Source: Liolophura sinensis
Lineage: Eukaryota > Mollusca > Polyplacophora > Chitonida > Chitonidae
DNA: 64,000 nt
NCBI RefSeq assembly: GCF_032854445.1
Contig: NC_088300.1
Coordinates: 66,750,984-66,814,983, forward strand
Reading direction: 5' to 3'
The translations under genes and the position numbers were made by a program. The notes below the pieces were generated by a model. That model saw only the letters and a program-made list of their open reading frames with translations. It ran no database searches and was not told the origin of the DNA. Below, piece after piece: positions 47,801-59,800 of the stretch. Position 1 is the first letter of the stretch; each line of letters opens with the position of its first letter.

Positions 47801-50800
47801 GTATAGGGTGAGGTATTGAGAAGCCCTGGGGGTCAGCCAGACCCCAGAGCTCAGTGTCTGCTGTAAAACACCAAGACACTGTTCACACAGGCCCTCAGGC
47901 AATGTCACCTTCATGTCAAATTGCTCATACCATATCTGTCTAGTTGTCATGTAGCCTCTTTGTAGATCACCCTCATGTGTCTATCTTTCAACACCTCACA
48001 AGAGTCTGAAGCTACCAGCTTCTAAACCTTTCAGCATTCTTTTAATCAAGTTGTTTTGTTTTTTTGTCCTGAGCTACATTCTTTTGGGTTAGTTTAGTTT
48101 GCTTTATTGGCAGAACTGTTGGTTATTATTTTCTGCTTATGACATATGTATATAAGGGTAAATTAGTGTGTTGATCTAGATTCATTCAGAAATTACAAAT
48201 ATTTACCCTAAATTAGATATAAAATTTATTTATTCATTTAGCTTAATGTTATTTAATTTCATGTGGAGGAATTTTTCACTTACATTGTGTATGATGGAAG
48301 TCAGTTTAATTAGTGACCAGAGTAAACCACTGACCTTGTGCAAGTTAGTGATGGAGTTTCTCATAGGACACACATATACATACTGTGTTAGTGGAAAAAC
48401 AAGTGGTCTTCAGTGAGTGGAAACAGCCACCCATTGTGGCTGCTTATTGTGTACTTAGCCCCCAAAACATTGAGAGCAGGGGAGATGTGGAAGTAATGAT
48501 TCCGTGCATCTTTACCAAATGTACCATATGCCATTGATCTACAGATTTATTTAGAAATTACAAATATTTAATTTCTACTCATGTAGAATTTTGGATTTCA
48601 GATGCAGTTATGGGATCTGTCCAAGATGTCCCAACCACCATGGATTTGCACATTCATACAGAATTAGTGACTAATATTTTCAACTGTTATTTTCTCTCAC
48701 ATATATCACCGATGAAATTGTAAGGTAAAACCTAGACACTAGTTTTGAGTAGTTTGGTTTAAGGCATTTGTCCCAGGTTATATGATGTTTTGAAATTTTT
48801 GAAATGCTTGAATCATGTAACACTGCTTTGCCATTAAAATTTCAAAATGTTGGCCAGTGATGTGGTATTTTCAAATCCAGCTCTCACTGCTCTGGCTGTG
48901 ACTTTGAGTCGGATTTTGTCAGGCCGGGCGTTGAAACGTGGTGCATGGTTTACTCTTGGCACTCAGGTTCATCAGTGAAAACAAATGTGTCTGGTTGATT
49001 ATCAGACACTGTATGGACATGTTTATGTTCAACACAATAGTGCAGAACATCACTCTTCTCAGCATATGACAAGTAGCAGTGTTGGCTAAGCACCCTATGC
49101 AGACAGGCAGTTATCCCTGTATCTATGCTTACTACTGTGTACCAGTATCTCTGATTATCTGAGGAAGGTAACAGCTGCCAGCCAAGAATTACCCTAGTAC
49201 ATCTGGTTAGCTGTGGTGATGATGATGTAGGCATAGTTCTTTCATTCTTTTTGAAAACTTGGTAGTCCTTGCTTTTTTGTGGAAGCAAACAGTTCAGTGA
49301 AGACTGTGTTTCTACTAGTATAAAAATGATTCCAACATGTGGCATGTACCCCAATTTCGCAACTTTTTTGCACATAAAAAATCAACTTTCAGTGGAATTT
49401 ATGCAGTTTTTGTTTTTATGTTGGAGACAAAATTACATTGGTTGGTTAGGCCAGTTTCTGGACTTCACAAATGTATAATTTTATCAGTCAACACAGAACA
49501 ATGCCTTCAGAAATATGCTTGACTAAATACTTTGAAAACCTGCGAAAAGGTTGAAGAATTACAGTACCGTATTAGTTTTGACTTGCATGACCTTTTGCAT
49601 GTGTATCTGTGAAGTACATGAGCATTTTGCACATTGAACGAGTGAACAGATACATCAGAAAGGGTGATAACCTGTCAGTTGTATTTATAGAAACCTGCAA
49701 ATCTTTCATGGTCTCTGTTATGAGTCAGGAATTTAGCAATTTGCTATATCCTTGAATGTGGTTATGACAACCTAAGAATAAACTTCCCTATTGCCAATGT
49801 AATACCTTCTGTACATTAAAGAGAAAGCCTATGGGTATATATATTTGCAGGTGAATTGTGTGGTATTAGCCGGATGATTATATGTTTATATTGGTGTAGT
49901 CTTGATGTTTATGTTACAGAGGTACGTTTTAACCTGAAGGCATGCATAATTATACTCATTATCATTATACTCAATATATGCATGTGCATGTATATTTAAG
50001 CTTTGTGCACAGGAGTATGCTGAAGTCTGTATGCATTGCACTTGTAATAGCTTCATTTCTTCATATGTAATAACGATATTGAGGGTAATAAATGAGACAC
50101 AGGTACGTCCTTAATTTTAAAGAACCAGTATTACTATTAACGTATGTCTAGCCTCACTTAATTCACCTGTGTTATGTCACAAAGAAACAGAGAAAAATTG
50201 AGGGTCATACACCTGAAGTTTGTCCCATTAGTGAAGTCTGAATTTCCCCTACTTGTATTATTACCTGCTTCACGGATGACTGACAAAGCTAGGGTAATTT
50301 ATGCAGCACGTTTACACTTTTTTTTTTTTATCTTAGGCAGTTAACATGTTATATGCAGTGGGGCTTGTGAGGGTGGGGTGAAGGCTGTCCCTGGGTATTA
50401 TACTAAGGCATATCGCTGTTACCTGGACATAGAAGGGATCATTAGCACTTTACCTCACAGGACGACCATTAATGTCTTGTGTGTGGGGCACACAGTTAGG
50501 GGTCATGGGATTTATGTTGAGCCTTGGATGTTACATTGAGAAATCAAGGACTCGTTAAAGTCATCTGTGAGACGAGAGGAGTCGTGTAGTTGTGCCTCGT
50601 GCTGGTTATATGCTCATATGCAGTTCAGAACTTATGTTGATAGATGATTAATGTGTGCTTGATGACAAATCTTTCATAAGTTTGGAATTTATTCGGCCGT
50701 ACAAATAAAAAAAGTGTACTTGATGACAATACTTACACCCCCCCACCCCCCACCCCCCCCAAATTTTCAGCGGTTTGCTTTCCTGGGATAAATGATAATT

Positions 50801-53800
50801 TTTAAGCAATTTATAGGGCTATGTTTAGCAGAATGCACATAGAATGTATTACATGTAATACCTTAAGGTTTTAGGCAATTTCATTTCCAACGGAGAAAGC
50901 CATTGTGCATGCTCATCATTTGATTTATGATTCCGATAACAGCATTAAATTAAACTATTTGCATCTTAGATTATTCTATTTAATCAACTTTGTTGTTTGA
51001 AATTTATCCTCTTTTTATGCGTACTATTGTTCTGTTGACTCATTTGATTAAGCTGCTCTTAAAAGATCGTCACCGAAATGCTTGGTTGATTTGTTTAGGA
51101 CGTTTTGGCCTCAAGCAAATTTCAGCTATACAGAATACCTCAGTGCAAATGCATGTAATTCTTTTCACATTAATTGCCTCTATTCATTTTTCTCTTTGGA
51201 AAATCAAATACCTGTTGTTAATAATAACCAACGTAAAGTTTATTTTATTTTTAACAGAGCTTGTTTGTGTGACCTTGAGCTAGCAGAATCGCAGCTATTT
51301 TTCTATTAATTGTGCTTGTGTATGATATACAGATATGTAGTGCTGTGTTCAGTCACAAGGAGATGCTGCCCAGTTTGTTGCTACATTTACGTGAATATCG
51401 TTTAGGCCTACACACATGGCCATGGGCAACAAATCTCTCATGTAGTACATATTTGAATATGGAGTAACATTGGCTGAGATAGTTACCAAATCCATATTCC
51501 CTGAAGAAAGTAATTATTGAAGATAACTTCATGTTGCTGGGATTTTTTTCTTTTTTACTCTATGGTAACCATTTTGCCTATAAATAGACTTATTATACTT
51601 GGACCTTCCTAAGATTTTAATTCCCCCATTCCCTTTTTCTCTGGGTCTTAGTGGCATTACGTTATAGGTGACGCTCCCTTGTGTGGTCTTATATGAAGTT
51701 TGATGCCTACAGGCCTCTTGCCTTCCACCATGGATCTTACAAGTCAGGGAAGTTCACCAGAAAATCATACTCCAGGCACTCTAGTAAGCAGTGGTGAACA
51801 ATGAAGTCCCATGTTGGAATATAAAGGTCAACATACAATTTGACTGCCAAAAAACTGTTAAAATTTCCAAAATTTGCTTTTGTTCATTTTAGATGCTGCT
51901 GACCTGGAAATTGATCTTATGGTCTGAGGTACAACTCATAGCACTTCATGACCACATGTTAGAGGGTAGCTAAGGCAACACCTTTCCACGACGTTGATTT
52001 ATTAACTTCCTATTTGACTGTTTGAACCTTGTGATGAATATACCATCTGAGTTCCTGCCTAAATTTAGCCTGAGTAATAAAAACAACTAACCTTGGCATA
52101 CCAACTTTGTATGCTCCAAAACAGTGCTTAGGTCATTGCACTCTTTGCATTATATACTTGTTATTTTTATTTCTTCATGACCGTCAGACTGGTTTTTGCT
52201 TGTTATATACACTCTCATTGTATTCAAACCATTGAATGAAACCTGGGCATTTTTCTCTTTGAGATGAAAATATACTGTTTTACTATTATTATACTATTAC
52301 CTAAAGTTGCATTCCTGGCTGTTGCTGATTTTGAGAGCTTTTTGATCTGTAACAACGATTTGAGGTTTGTTTGGAAAGGATAACACCAAAAATATTATTT
52401 GAAAACATTTATTTGACTCTAAAAATCTACTGTGCTATGGAAAATTTGAGGTCATTTACAGTATTTATGTTAATAGATATACATACATTCCAGGACTTCC
52501 TCATCTTCCAGATGCATTCTTTGTGTCCCTATGGGAAGAGCTGCATACACTTAGCGTGATCAGTCAAAATATGGTGTCTGACTCAACCTGTGAGTGCATT
52601 GGTGGAATATTGCAAACCTGAATTTAATACTATACCCTGGTGATCCAGCCTCTGGATTCCAGACATATAACCATGTTATATAACCCCAGCTTTGGAGATG
52701 ATGGGAGGAAACTATAATTGCATAGTGCCTGCTTTGTTTTTGTCTTCAGAGGTAGACTTACCCAGCAGGGCCAGCCAACATATTACCCAGGGCAGTTTAA
52801 TGATGATGTATATGTATATGTAGGAGCATGTTATGAAAACCTGCTTTCTATAGGCTGTTACTTTAAGCGAACATTGAAGGCGTAAAGAAGCCATTAGCAT
52901 CCCTTTCTGCATGCTGTATTCAATATGTTTACATGTATGGGGAAGATATACCGTAAATCTTCAACTTTTCAACCACTAAAGCACTTTTCAGTGTGCATAC
53001 ATTTATTCTGAAAATGATGCTAGAAATGACTTCTTTGAGTCACTGAAGATTCATAAAATGATGCAAATTATTTCTCCACACTCCGTAGTTCTTTCAGAAT
53101 GTTTCATAATATTGGTGGCAGAGTGGTTGAAAAGGTTGAAGAATTGGGTAACCTTTGAACCACCACATTTGGCTAGGATACTTCTGTTTCATGGTTTATA
53201 AGAATAGTGCACACTCTCATTTCAGAATGTTTTTTATACCTTGAATTACCTGAATACCCTTCATTATTCAGCAATTTAAAGTGGATTTTGTTTGTATCCC
53301 TCATACGTCTATTGCCATATGATTGGTACATGTGTACATCAATATGGTGCTGAATTGTAGAGAATTTCACAGATTGAGTGAAATATTCTTAAGAATGAAG
53401 AATAACACTAATCAAATAAATAAAACAAATACATGTAAACAAAGCAGATTAGCAAGTGCAGATTCACAATAGCTGTGACATTGCACGAACAATTGATATG
53501 GTCATGTACTCATGCAGGTCACTCTTTAAGTCATTGCCCTTGTTAAAAAGATGATAGGATGTTAAAAATTTGACGAACCGTCGTGGTTCAGTTGGTTAGC
53601 GCGCAAGCACAGCTTAATGACCTAGGAGCCTCTCACTGATGCAGTCGGTGTGAGTTCAGGTCCAGCTCACACTGGCTTCCTCTCTGCCCGTATGTGGGAA
53701 GGTCTGGCCAGCAACTTGCGGATGGTTGTGGGTTTCCCCCGGGCTCTGCCCGGTTGTCCTCCCACCGTAATGCTGGCCGCCGTTGTATAAGTGAAATATT

Positions 53801-56800
53801 CTTGAGTATGGCGTAAAACACCAATCAAATAAATAAATAAATAAATAAAAATTTGGCAGACTGACAGACGAACAGACTGTAATTTTTCAAACCTTTTCAC
53901 ATGTTAGCAAGGTATTTATTCAAGCATATTCTGAAGGTATTATTCTGTGTTGAGTGATAAAATTATATTTTTTTGTGAAGCCCTCAAATAGACAATTCAA
54001 CTAATGTAGTTTTGTTTGCAAAATCCACTTAAAATGTACATAATTCCACTGAAAGTTGCTCTTTCACAGGCAAAAAGATGGAGGGATTTGGGTACATCTG
54101 TAAAGCTACATTTTCACGTAGCAGCTAAAAAGGTTATGTTACCATGTGGAGATCACATTTTGGATATATTATAGCTCTTTGCTGTATTTGCTGACAGTGC
54201 ATGGTTGCAAGTTGTTTTGTCAATTTTCATATATTTGGAGCGATTACATGAGTAATTCTGTTTCTGGTAATGGGAGTAAAATGCCTTGATAATTTTAGTG
54301 GTTTTTGAATCAGCCAATGATTTCAGCTACAAGTACATGTTTACATTTAAACTGGTATATGTATATCAGTTGTTTTTGACTAATTTTTTTTTCTTTTCTT
54401 TCATCTGCACAGTGAAGAGATGTCACAAAACCTAAACTTTGTCAAAACTTTTATTAATACTTAGCTGGTGTGTCTTAGCGTATGTATTACAATGTCTGGT
54501 TGACAGTTGTTCATGTTTTTCACAAGGCTGTGAAAGATGGTGATTTATGGGGCTACTTCTTGAGAGGCTGTACTAGAAATATACATGTACATTGCTGGCA
54601 ATCTCAGCCATACATGTTACATCCTTGTTGAACAGTTATAGTCCTTCTGTATATCAGCACCTGTTGTCTCATTAACAGCATCACCTGGAATCTGAGAATT
54701 CCAATAATCTGATATAACCTGGGAAGGTCTAGTACTGAGACTAAGGATCAGGATAGATATGAAGTCAAATTATAAAGATACCACTCGTTTCGCAAAACTT
54801 CATTTACTATCTGGTACCCTGACCTATTTTATGGTAACTTTCTGGGCTTTCTTGGCTGGAATATCAGTAAGACAACCAGGGATAAGAAAAGCTGCGAAAG
54901 TTGATGTATGATATGATTTCCAGAAGTGTGAAACTTTCACCTTTCTTGTTCCCCCATTCCCCTTTCAGCCCCTTACCAAATCAACTTTGTCCACATATTA
55001 TCCGTAACCACTGCAGAATGGTGAAATGCTAGGGTGAGATTTAAGGTGTGATATACTGATGATAATAGCCATAATTATTATATCAATGTAACCTGTTGGT
55101 GTAGAGTAGTCTGTAGTACAAAGCTGGGAACCCCCTGGTTCTGTACATTTGCCTGAGAAACTGTAACTTCACTTCCAGATAACACACTGAGCCTGCTCAT
55201 ACCTACATATATCTCAGCCAGCCACCGTGCAGCACTGTTTGTATACCAGGGAAATCTGTTTTGTGTACAATCCCATTTGTTTTGGGTGTGTGAGCCAAAG
55301 AGTTGAAGTAAAATGAGAACCGGTAATAACAATGAGGTTATAGTTTACACCTTTACCCTCCAAAATTCCCTGCTGGAGGAATGGCAGTGAAGACAGAACA
55401 GCATTTTGTACTCATGATTTAGGTTATAGTTTAACTCAAAATAGGCTATAAAGCCGAGTTAGATCCAGGAATGTGTGACCGTGCCCTTACTAGATAAAGT
55501 GAAGCTGGCACTCTCGGGAATCTGTAGTTAGACATTTTTTGTTGGATTTTCTTAGAAAAAATCAATAATTAAAAAGCAATAAATGGAAAGCCTATTCATT
55601 TGATTTTGTGTCTCTTTGTGGTCACCATCAGGCCGTAGATCTACTCAGTGTAAATCCTTAAACCTTTTCAACCAATAAAGCATTTTCTTTAGAGAAAGTT
55701 ATGCATACAATTATTATAAAAATGATTTGTGTCTCTGAAGATGCAAGAATTAAAACTTTGCAATTAATTTCTCTACACCCCATGTATAGTTACCTCAGAT
55801 TGCTTCAAAATATTATCAACAATGATGTTTGAAAAGTTGAAGAATTAGGGTAAGTGGAAAGTTGACGTTAAATTAGGTAAATCTTAATCATGTTTCAAAA
55901 TATATGAAGACTTGAGAGAAAAGTGAGCGAATATGTGGAACAGCTGTTATCTTGATATTGAAGTATGTTTATAGGACATAGTCTTTTTGCTAGTTTGACC
56001 TTTCACTCTCTTGAAAGCAACTTCACACAGATATACAGATTGTTCATCATACATTGTTCTAACAGCTTTTATTAGATCAGTAATCTGGTAATATCACCAT
56101 AAATGCAAATCCAGATGTTTCTCTCAAATTTTCTCAAAATGTGTAATTAGCAAATGCCAGTGTGAAGGCTGTGACTGGTTACAAACTGTAGAGATTGATG
56201 ATAATCTTTCCCAGCTGGCAAAACCCCTCCTCCCTACTGTGTGATTGTATACATGTACTTGTTCCTGATAGAATCCATTGAGACCACATGGGTGGGTAAA
56301 GCCTGCCAGCTCTGACATGTGGAATGGTGGGTACTGGCTGTATAGTGCAGAAGCTTTATTCTCTAGCATATTTACATTAGTTACATGTATTTACATCGAA
56401 AGGCATATGTTTAAATACAGGTTATATTTGACTTGAACAGAAAATTTGAAATGACTTGATGATTGATTTAATGAGTACCTTCTCCAGCCCTATGGTGACT
56501 CGTGTCCAAGCTACTGTATCANNNNNNNNNNNNNNNNNNNNNNNNNNNNNNNNNNNNNNNNNNNNNNNNNNNNNNNNNNNNNNNNNNNNNNNNNNNNNNN
56601 NNNNNNNNNNNNNNNNNNNNNNNNNNNNNNNNNNNNNNNNNNNNNNNNNNNNNNNNNNNNNNNNNNNNNNNNNNNNNNNNNNNNNNNNNNNNNNNNNNNN
56701 NNNNNNNNNNNNNNNNNNNNNCAAGCTACTGTATCAAGTTGAACCCTGTTCTTTGGCAGTGGATGAATAACACATTAGTATCATATTCCCACAAAACTTA

Positions 56801-59800
56801 ATTAAAAAGGTGGTAATGAATAATAACTACACAGCTTGGAACAGAATGACTTGAGGCAGAAAATGTTTCCCATTTTGGTTGAGATCTCTCCTCAGTGTTT
56901 TCTCCAACTATAAATTGTAAAGGGAAATAACACCATTTTAGTGAATGAAAAATAATGAACCAGTCACAACATTTAAGTGTGGTCGGAGCTGATGTTTATC
57001 ATCCATATTGTCTCAAATAGAAAAAAATAAATTTGCTTTCACCAAACCTGTGAAATTGCCAAAAGCAACATTAATATGTCAATTAATTTTGATCTGCCCT
57101 GGAAACACTGACATTAAACAGAATCATGATTAATGATTCTGTAGTTAATTTGTAACAACTATAATGCCAATTTAACACTTTCAAATGATCAGAAATGCTA
57201 ACTTTTTCCACCTTGGTCAGTGATAAAATGCCATGAGCACCTTCATAGAATGCGCAGGCTAACCATAGTGAGTACCAGTAGACCTATACTGTATGAGTTT
57301 GTAATGTCAATCATCTGTTGTGTGGTAAAGGTAAAGGTAAAACCTCTGGAGGTTGCTATACCTTGGCCTGTTGCCCACAGCAGTCAGCTCTAGGCCTGTG
57401 CCCCGTGGGAGTGTCCATCTGACTGCATGTCTGTCATGTCTGTCTGCGGAACAGAGAAACATCTGTTCTGCTGTAACTTCTAAGCTGTGTTTATACCCCT
57501 GGTTACACTGAAAACCAAGATTGTTTCTACTTAGTAGTAATTGGGATTTATCTAGTACTGTGTATGTTGTTGGTATGTGACCAGTTATAGGTTATCTTCG
57601 CAGCATTTATGGCCTTGGATGATGAAGTTAAATTTTAGATCTGAATATCTGAAGGGACCATTCTAATATGCTTGATGAGAAAAGAGTTTATTTACATATT
57701 TTATTACGTATGCGCTTTATGTGAGCTTTGAGCAAAGGAAAACCTTTAATTATAGTTCAACAAAAGATATGTTATGGCATTATTTAAATACCATAATACA
57801 TATTTTCAAATATTTTTTTAAGGTAGTCAATTTTAATGTTTTAGGATTTGTCCAATCATTTAGATCATGCTCGTGTGGCCGTTAGCAAATGTTCATTGAA
57901 AACCACTTGTCTTTGACTATTATGGGAAAGTTTGTGAGTAACTTACCAAAGGTTGATGGTTTACCCTGGGCTTTTTGGTTTCCTCTACCCTTACAATTGA
58001 CCGCCTTTGTATGTCCAGTGTTTGTTGAAAATATGATGTGTAACAACAATCAAATAAATGAAGGTTTGGCGTATCCATACATTCAGAATGCAGGTTGTTC
58101 CATATTCATGTTTCTTCCCATAAACTCAGAGTAGATGTACATGTATGTGTATTGGAATTAGACTGACAGTAATGAGTGGAGTTCTCCACCATGGGGGAGG
58201 GATGGCCTGGCAGAGATCAGAGAACACTAATATTATTAACCATGGAGAGATATATCGATTGAGTCCCATCATTCCCCCTTGTGTATTCTACATAATAGAT
58301 ATACTCTGGATTCCTGCTTTGCACATCATGCAACTGAAAACTTTTGTAGTCTTGGTGGAAGTTTCTGAGTGGTTGTTATGTACTTTCTCAGTTATAGAGA
58401 TGAGAGAAGCTAATAACTGCTGTTAAAGCCTGCTACTTACAAATATAGTGGTCTCAACATTACTGAGGACTGGTCGTCTTTTACATATTTTAACATTTCG
58501 GAATGTACCTTGCCATCTTGTTTTAAATTGGCAGCTGTGAAAACCTGTGAATTTAATCACTCTTCAATTGAGCTTCGCCTATATGTTGTATTTGTGAAAT
58601 CTGTATGTCACTGGTGTACATGTAACAGTATATTTGTTAAACTCTTGGCTTTTAATGATGCCATGGTTGGGCAAGTGTGAAATCCTGCTCTGGCTTAGTG
58701 TTATTCTTTTTTCTAGTTCCCATTCCAATATCACCAGCTCATCACAAAAGATGACTTTTTTCCCCTCTCAGTGTTTGCTGTTTGAGTTCAGAGGAATTTC
58801 TATCTCTACATGAGATAGTTCTGTTGTTGGGTTTACTGTCTGGCTCTATGGTAAATCGATGTGAGTTATTTACCAAGCCGTGTTCATGAATATGTATATA
58901 TTAAAATGAGCCTTGTCCAGGGTAAATGGGTCATTGGAATTATTTATACATTCATTAAAGAAAATCAATAAGCATATCAATGGGGCAGCCCTCAGCCTTT
59001 TTAGTGAATGTGTTGACATGAGAGCTAACATGTGTGTTTTTAGATGGAATATTTGCACTACACCACTGAACATCAGAGTTTGTCATGAGTGCATGGCTAC
59101 CCCAGTTATAGACAGGGTTTGTTTTTACACTTACATAATGATGGCTTGTAGGTCTTCCAAAAGCCTTTTTGGCTAACACTTTAGAAGCATATTATAATTA
59201 TGTTTCCATCTAGTGGCCTGCAGACCTTTAGCAACAGTTGGATTGGTCAGTGGGAAGCTGTAGCTAGCCCATACTATATATCATAATGTACAAGGGTCAA
59301 GCTGATTTGCTGAGCTAGAGAGAGAGAGATAAGGCTAGCTGGTGGATCACAGGCACAGCACAAGGTGACCATGTATAATCTTTGTCATGGTGGCTATCAG
59401 GAATGTTATAGCAGGGACTAAACCAGTATGACTCAACCAGCTGAAGTGTGACTCACACTGGCAGACTGGACTGTTGTCATCTGCTACAATAACCTGGTGC
59501 TGTTTGCTGTAGCCACTGAGCAGCCACCACTATAGCTAGAGAGATTCAGAGTTTCTGGTCAGAGCTGTAATGCTCTGAGAGGTTAGCTGCGAGGTTAGGT
59601 GTGAGGCTGAACAAACAGCGCAATCCTTACTGGCCCACCCTCAACAGGCCTCAGAAGTCAAATCTCTTGGACTGTTTGTCTACTGACAAAGTGCATGATC
59701 CTATCCACAAGGCAAATCAGCAGCTTTTTCACACCTGTGATGTTTTATAGTATACAGGTACACCAAAACTTGGGATGGGTCCTGATCCCAGATTAAATCA

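Noticed and set aside
50990-51309. Two overlapping frames of 97 and 75 codons
   Set aside because: Their composition is that of AT-rich intron (Leu/Ile/Phe-rich), they overlap in different frames, and no homologue comes to mind.
56422-56801. Open frames of about 100 codons through the N block
   Set aside because: They exist only because N cannot encode a stop; most residues are unknown.
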